Origin: Gammaproteobacteria bacterium
Lineage (GTDB): Bacteria > Pseudomonadota > Gammaproteobacteria > Pseudomonadales > Pseudohongiellaceae
Length of the DNA: 64,000 nucleotides
Direction: 5' to 3'
NCBI GenBank assembly: GCA_030654835.1
Contig: JAURWS010000031.1
Coordinates: forward strand, 17,062-81,061
The translations under genes were made by a program, and so were the position numbers. The notes under the pieces are model-generated. The model saw only the letters and a list, made by a program, of their open reading frames with translations, was not told where the DNA came from and searched no databases. Below, in pieces: positions 60,041-64,000 of the stretch. Positions within the stretch are counted from its first letter, which is position 1, and the number at the start of each line of letters is the position of its first letter.

Positions 60041-60121
60041 GTGGGAGCGGGCACAGTCGCTTGCAGGCAAGCTCCCACAATCGTATTTGCTCCGGCACAT
60101 GTGGGAGCGTACCCGAGGGCA
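60041..60121. repeat. REP cluster
   Basis: GTGGGAGC at 60041 and GCTCCCAC ending at 60078 form an inverted pair 38 bp long, followed by a third REP-like start GTGGGAGCGTACCC at 60101. It stands directly before the phospholipase remnant, whose left end coincides with the last REP. Confidence 0.75.
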
Positions 60122-60294
60122 TGCAGTTCACCCTCTTTCCCGAGATCGACAGCTTTACGGCGCTCGCACCATTGAAAGTGGGCTACTCGCAGCGTTTGTG
60201 GTGGGACATCGCGGAATCCTCGGCACCATTCAAGGAGCACAACTACAACCCGGAACTCTTCTGGGATTTCACCGAGGAGTTGGGTTTTGTTTAA
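60121..60294 (+). pseudogene. C-terminal remnant of outer-membrane phospholipase A
   Basis: The frame ends in YSQRLWWDIAESSAPFKEHN, then NPELFWDFTEELGFV. This corresponds to the C-terminal part of OMPLA (known pattern KSWWQ…ESSPFRETNYEPQLF). The front of the gene is missing and its left end falls at a REP. About 57 codons are left. No function expected. Confidence 0.65.
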
Positions 60295-60402
60295 AGAGAT
60301 TGTCATCAAAGTTGCCATCCTGCCGACAATTGATAAATGAACTTACTCAGGTAGAATCGCAGGCTCACTTCACACATTGACAAAACACGGGCACAACACT
60401 GG

Positions 60403-61692
60403 TTGCAGATGTATCACGATATCGACATACACGGCATTGCCGTCGGCGCAGACCCATCACCCACGCTCGGATACTTCAATGGCAACCGCTACGCCGACTA
60501 TCTGAATTGCCGGATCATCTCCGCATTTCAACCCATCTACAGCATCGCGCACCGCCGCATCGTGGGTCTTGAGGGGCTTGCCAGAGGGATCGACTGCCAG
60601 GGCAGAATCATTCCGCCGTACCAGCTTTTCAGCAGCACCAAGAGCGAAGAGATCATCAACCTCGATCAGATTTGTCAGCTGGTGCACATCGAAAATTTCT
60701 ATGCACTCGACCCACCAAACGCGTGGTTGTTCCTCAACGTCGACCCGCAGACACTGGCGAAGAAGGACAGCTACATCAGCTTTTTGTCCTGCCTGCTGCG
60801 CGAGAAGAACTACCCCGTCAACCGCTTTGTGATCGAGGTGCTGGAGTCCAACATCGATGACGAGGCGGAGTTGGAAAGCCATATCCAGGAGTTCAAGAAG
60901 CTGGGCTTCCTGATCGCCATTGATGATTTCGGTGCTGGGCAATCCAACTTCGAGCGCATCTGGCGCATCAAGCCGGATATCGTCAAGCTGGACAGGAGCA
61001 TGGTGAAGAAGGCGGGCACCGATCCCAGCGTCAAGAGTTTGATCAAGGGCATCACCAGTATGCTGCACAACTGCAAGTGCATCGTGCTGGCCGAAGGCGT
61101 CGAGACGGAGGCCGAAGCCATCGCAGCGATGGAGGGCGGTGTTGATCTGGTACAGGGATTCTATTTTGCTCATCCATTTCTATTGTCGGAATCCATCAAG
61201 ACCAAGAGCGGCCTGTGGAAGGATCTCTACAATAGTTTCGATCTGCTGACGCAGCGCTCACAGCAACAATATCAGGACGTGCTGACTCCCTATATCGATC
61301 TGTTCACGAACGCCACCACGGGGGAGGAACGCTGCCACACGATGCACGACATTTCGCAAAGCTTGCTGCAGATGCCGGACACGATTCGTCTCTATCAACT
61401 CGCCCTCGATGGCAGCCAGTGCTACTCCAACATCAACTCTCCCAGCATCGAAACCAAGACCCGTGATCGCCTGCGCGCGTTGGCCGACACTCAGGGCGCC
61501 AGCTGGAAGCGCCGTGACTACTTCTTTAACGCGACCCGAAATCCTGGCCTGATCCAGGTGACAAAACCTTATTTTTCCATCTCCGATGGCGCACTCTGCA
61601 TCACCCTTTCCGTGCTGACGGAGATCGATGGCGGGCAGTTCATCGTCTGCTGCGATGTCCTCTGGGACGACTCACGGCCTGCGTTGCCCTGA
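60403..61692 (+). CDS. EAL-domain c-di-GMP phosphodiesterase with a C-terminal PDC-like part
   Basis: 429 residues. EAL domain (about 35-265) with the signature GLEGLAR in place of EAL, then LNVDP, EVLES, DDFGAG, KLDRSMVKK, LAEGVE and QGFYFAHP. The metal and catalytic residues look complete, so hydrolysis of c-di-GMP to pGpG is likely. C-terminal 150 residues (ITLSVLTEIDGGQFIVCCDV end) resemble the PDC/CACHE-type sensor attached to such EALs. Soluble and cytoplasmic. No GGDEF. Nearby genes give no output clue. Confidence 0.88.
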   Translation: MQMYHDIDIHGIAVGADPSPTLGYFNGNRYADYLNCRIISAFQPIYSIAHRRIVGLEGLARGIDCQGRIIPPYQLFSSTKSEEIINLDQICQLVHIENFYALDPPNAWLFLNVDPQTLAKKDSYISFLSCLLREKNYPVNRFVIEVLESNIDDEAELESHIQEFKKLGFLIAIDDFGAGQSNFERIWRIKPDIVKLDRSMVKKAGTDPSVKSLIKGITSMLHNCKCIVLAEGVETEAEAIAAMEGGVDLVQGFYFAHPFLLSESIKTKSGLWKDLYNSFDLLTQRSQQQYQDVLTPYIDLFTNATTGEERCHTMHDISQSLLQMPDTIRLYQLALDGSQCYSNINSPSIETKTRDRLRALADTQGASWKRRDYFFNATRNPGLIQVTKPYFSISDGALCITLSVLTEIDGGQFIVCCDVLWDDSRPALP

Positions 61693-61704
61693 TGCTTGCG
61701 GGCA

Positions 61705-63135
61705 TCAATCGACCTGCATAAGCACAGTGCCGTTGCGCTTGGGCGTCTGGCCCACTGCAATCTTCGCCACGACCGTGAGCGTGGCGGTATCCACTGCATA
61801 GGTCGCGTTGTCCCCCGCCGCGCCGATGTAGGCCGTTTTGCCGTCGGGTGTGAAGGTGATCCATTCGGGGTGCTGCCCCACGAAGACGCGGCCGATCACC
61901 TTCAGATCCGGCAGCGAATGCACATAGGCGTGACTGTAAATCTTGCTGGTCGACCACAGGGTCTTGCCATCGGGGCTTATGCCGAGGCCATGCGCTGGCG
62001 CGGACTGCAATCCGTCGAGATGAGCGTGCTCGCCCGGCACTTCCGGATGTTCGATGCGGGTCACTTCCTTGCGCGTATTGAAATCCACGACGACAAAGCC
62101 ATGAAAGTCGGACAGCTGCACGTAGATGTTGCGAGTGGAACCGTCGGCATGCGTATCAAAGATCATCGGCCGAATCCCGGCGTCCATTTCCAGCGTCCAG
62201 GCCAGTTCGTCGGTGCTGGTGTCGATGACATTGATCTTGCGGGTCTGGATGGAACCGGCCACCGCATAACGCCCGTCGGGGGTAACGTATACGTTGTGGA
62301 TAGCGCCTTCCACCGGCAGAGTCTTGATCTTCTCCATGGCCAACGTGTCGATGATGTCGACGGCGCCAGGCATCTCCATGATGCCCACATAGACCTTGCT
62401 GCCGTCCTTGCTGATCGCGACATTGTTGGGGCGTCCGCTCAGGGCGACGCGGCGTTTCACGCGCAGCGTTCTAGAGTCGATGATATCGAGACTGTGCATC
62501 GACTCATTGGAAATGTAGATGGCGCTGCCGTCCGGCGCGGAGGTCACGCCATGCGGAATCTCCACGTCCTCGATCACGCCCACCACGGTGTTGGTAGCCG
62601 GGTCGATGATGTGTGAATTGTCGCCTGCGGCGTTGGTTTGGATGATACGCACCACGGTGTCTGTCGCGGGCGGACGGGACACCGCACCAGCGGCCCAGGC
62701 CGCCATGATGCGCCACTCCGGATCGCTGCGGTTGGCGAAGTGCTTGCCACCTCCATGAAACGCATCACCTCCTGCAGAAGCGGCCAGCGGATGCGTGAGA
62801 AAGCGACTCTGCAACGGATCAGCTCCGGGCACCACGAAGGCCCTCGCGGAAGCATAGTTCAGCCTCGACTGTTCCAACGTCCAGAAATGCGCCCCCTCGT
62901 CCAGTGGCTGCAGACGAAATCCACTGCTGCGAGTGTGGCACTGGATACAGCGGACACTGCTGCCGCGTTTGGCCAGGAAGATCGGCTGCACCTCAGTGCG
63001 GAAGAACTCGAAGTCGGGTTCTGGCGCAGTGGCATTTGCAGCATCAGTCTGAGCAGATGAGGTCTGTGTATAGGCGGCCGGAATTCCAGCGAGGCAGACG
63101 CAGAGGAAAAGGAAGAGCGAGCGGACAGGGTGCAT
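61705..63135 (-). CDS. secreted YVTN beta-propeller with a c-type haem motif
   Basis: 476 residues from the ATG at 63135 (CAGGAGATGTCCC before it); the frame upstream is noise. Signal peptide (LFLFLCVCLAGIPAAYTQ). A cytochrome-like N-terminal region carries CIQCH (RGSSVRCIQCHTRSSGFRLQ), then a seven-bladed YVTN/cytochrome D1-like propeller (LRVKRRVALSGRPNNVAISK, VEGAIHNVYVTPDGRYAVAG, WITFTPDGKTAYIGAAGDNA). A periplasmic redox protein is probable. Its partner is unknown. Confidence 0.82.
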   Translation of the reverse strand: MHPVRSLFLFLCVCLAGIPAAYTQTSSAQTDAANATAPEPDFEFFRTEVQPIFLAKRGSSVRCIQCHTRSSGFRLQPLDEGAHFWTLEQSRLNYASARAFVVPGADPLQSRFLTHPLAASAGGDAFHGGGKHFANRSDPEWRIMAAWAAGAVSRPPATDTVVRIIQTNAAGDNSHIIDPATNTVVGVIEDVEIPHGVTSAPDGSAIYISNESMHSLDIIDSRTLRVKRRVALSGRPNNVAISKDGSKVYVGIMEMPGAVDIIDTLAMEKIKTLPVEGAIHNVYVTPDGRYAVAGSIQTRKINVIDTSTDELAWTLEMDAGIRPMIFDTHADGSTRNIYVQLSDFHGFVVVDFNTRKEVTRIEHPEVPGEHAHLDGLQSAPAHGLGISPDGKTLWSTSKIYSHAYVHSLPDLKVIGRVFVGQHPEWITFTPDGKTAYIGAAGDNATYAVDTATLTVVAKIAVGQTPKRNGTVLMQVD

Positions 63136-63460
63136 GGGACATCTCCTGAAAGATTGTTCTTGTTGTGATGGCAGGTTGGTGCGGCTGGCGACTAGCTGAC
63201 GGTTGGTTGTTGACCGGTTGATACGTGCAGAGAGTAGATCAGCAGGAGCGAATACACAACTCGCACGGTGTCCAGCAGCTGTGATCCACGGCGGCACAAG
63301 CTCATGAAAGGGAGAGGAAGTTTCCGGGATGAAATTTCGGATTTTATCGGTGTAGCATGCGGTAGCTCAGAGATCAGCGGCGCCGGGGATCACACAACCC
63401 CCTAACAGATTGACGCGGCTTCGAAGCACAACTCATTCGAACGCTATTAACACTAAATCT
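63136..63460. other. 325-bp region without a recognised gene
   Basis: Upstream of the propeller gene. Apart from the ribosome binding site of that gene I see no feature. The composition becomes more AT-rich after about 63300. Confidence 0.4.
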
Positions 63461-63751
63461 ATGCAATATATCCGCACACTGCTCTTTCTCATTTCATTCC
63501 CAGCTGTGGGAGAAAATCTGGTTGCCGATGAGGTTATTTCTTTCCTGTTAAGCGAAAGTCCTACTCACGATGGAGTGCCACTGCGAGATACCGAAATCAA
63601 GGACTTGGAAGGAGGCGGGGTAGAGGAAATATTGTTGCTTCGAAATGAAATTGAGGAAAATGCTGTTGGGTATTTGAATGTTGAACTTTACGAAGCATTA
63701 GTATGGATTGACATATACAAGAAAACTGAAAGGGGATTATGCAGATGCTAA
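63461..63751 (+). CDS. small secreted or membrane protein of unknown function
   Basis: About 96 residues from the ATG at 63461. N-terminal hydrophobic stretch (TLLFLISFPAVG) suggests a signal peptide, followed by an acidic domain (VADEVISFLLSESPTHDGVP, IKDLEGGGVEEILLLRNEIE). The sequence is less GC-rich than its neighbours. Unknown family. Not clearly real, because its surroundings are degraded. Confidence 0.4.
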   Translation: MQYIRTLLFLISFPAVGENLVADEVISFLLSESPTHDGVPLRDTEIKDLEGGGVEEILLLRNEIEENAVGYLNVELYEALVWIDIYKKTERGLCRC

Positions 63752-63818
63752 AGCCCAGTTATGACGCAGCTTTTCAGCCAACTTCATTTGGTGTCGATTT
63801 GAAACGCGATGCCTTAAA

Positions 63819-64000
63819 TTGAACGCACTCGTCAACGCATTGCGCGCCGTGGCAGCGGGCGATGAGCACTAATCTCTCATCACTGATATTTTTGAACGCA
63901 TCACTTTTTATGATCTGCGGATTGAGAGTGCTCTGGCCAGAATTGTGGATGGTGGTTACGCTGGATTAATATTTATTCGTGAAAATATAGGTGGATATTT
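63819..64000 (+). pseudogene. fragment of an M1-peptidase/ABC-2 type protein, truncated by stop and window end
   Basis: The frame reads LNALVNALRAVAAGDEH, a TAA stop at 63870-63872, then SLITDIFERITFYDLRIESA and more to the window edge. The pattern (D-L-F-E-x-I-x-x-Y-D-L-R) is known from the C-terminal region of ABC-2 permease/M1 aminopeptidase fusions. The in-frame stop and lack of a start mark a remnant. Its continuation is off the edge. Confidence 0.4.

Larger units (their letters stand above)
59935..60402. other. 468-bp region before the EAL gene
   Basis: Contains the inverted pair of REPs and the phospholipase A remnant, both listed. Apart from these, 60295-60402 holds the EAL gene's promoter; I see no other gene. 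Confidence 0.5.

Noticed and set aside
59935..60318. N-terminal extension of the AraC regulator
   Set aside because: Covers REP sequences and the phospholipase remnant in antisense; first helix and ribosome binding site support TTG at 59934.
1..64000. rRNA, tRNA, riboswitch or prophage genes
   Set aside because: None of the characteristic sequences was recognised; a scan with tRNAscan-SE and Infernal would settle it.

Overview
The window is about 64 kb of chromosomal DNA from a gammaproteobacterium. Evidence for this: Pseudomonas-type REP palindromes (GTGGGAGCGGGC…GCCCGC), an fpr gene divergent from a FinR-like LysR gene, a DusC-type tRNA dihydrouridine synthase, a two-cysteine OxyR and a perfect ANR/FNR box. 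An aerobic, probably aquatic or marine heterotroph in or near Pseudomonadales/Cellvibrionales is my inference; the species cannot be told. No rRNA, tRNA, CRISPR array, prophage or intact transposase gene was found.

Layout. 0-1.6 kb: a broken carboxylesterase gene next to a small inserted unit with an ImmA/IrrE-type metallopeptidase. 1.7-7 kb: YkgJ-type cysteine-cluster protein, DusC, an alpha/beta hydrolase, a HbpS/GlcG-like protein, DUF2200, a 5'-damaged secreted protein and two lipoproteins. 7.2-10 kb: two-subunit molybdenum hydroxylase (IorAB type), then a REP-palindrome composite. 10-19.2 kb: OxyR, NnrU, a ClpP-like protease, an MMPL/RND transporter, a secreted redoxin, the fpr/finR pair, and two long inverted-repeat elements facing each other. 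19.2-24.3 kb: an inositol-phosphatase family gene on the minus strand, then a plus-strand operon GtrA-DprE1-DprE2-HAD/UbiA, predicted to make polyprenyl-phosphate D-arabinofuranose. 24.3-29.3 kb: a PNPOx-fold protein, an S-formylglutathione hydrolase and a large 7TMR-DISM hybrid histidine kinase.

29.6-38.3 kb is a periplasmic oxidation region: an M28-like protein, a CHRD protein, a cytochrome-fused PQQ dehydrogenase, two secreted NHL beta-propellers and a second PQQ dehydrogenase. 38.4-45 kb: paired small lipoproteins, a membrane protein divergent from a membrane-anchored LuxR-type regulator across a striking double dyad, then (minus strand) a nine-heme cytochrome translationally coupled to an outer-membrane protein and followed by a large beta-barrel, a possible electron-transfer conduit.

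45.2-54.2 kb is an accessory region dense in toxin-antitoxin genes: a ModE-like regulator, a toxin stump with an intact HigA-like antitoxin, a frameshifted ATPase, Phd-Doc (Doc catalytic His replaced by Gln), HipBA, a BlaI/M56 pair with two tandem operators, and a long Fic protein preceded by three 24-bp iterons. Two related non-coding modules lie in it, one expanded into a 133-nt nested hairpin. 54.3-64 kb: metallo-beta-lactamase fold protein, GST, pirin, azoreductase and LysR regulator, AraC regulator, a phospholipase A remnant, an EAL protein, a heme-containing propeller and degraded sequence to the end.

The best candidates for undescribed biology are the nested-hairpin element, the Fic/iteron unit, the nonaheme cytochrome/barrel unit and the paired quinoprotein/NHL region. 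All assignments rest on reading the sequence and recalled family knowledge; no search was run.
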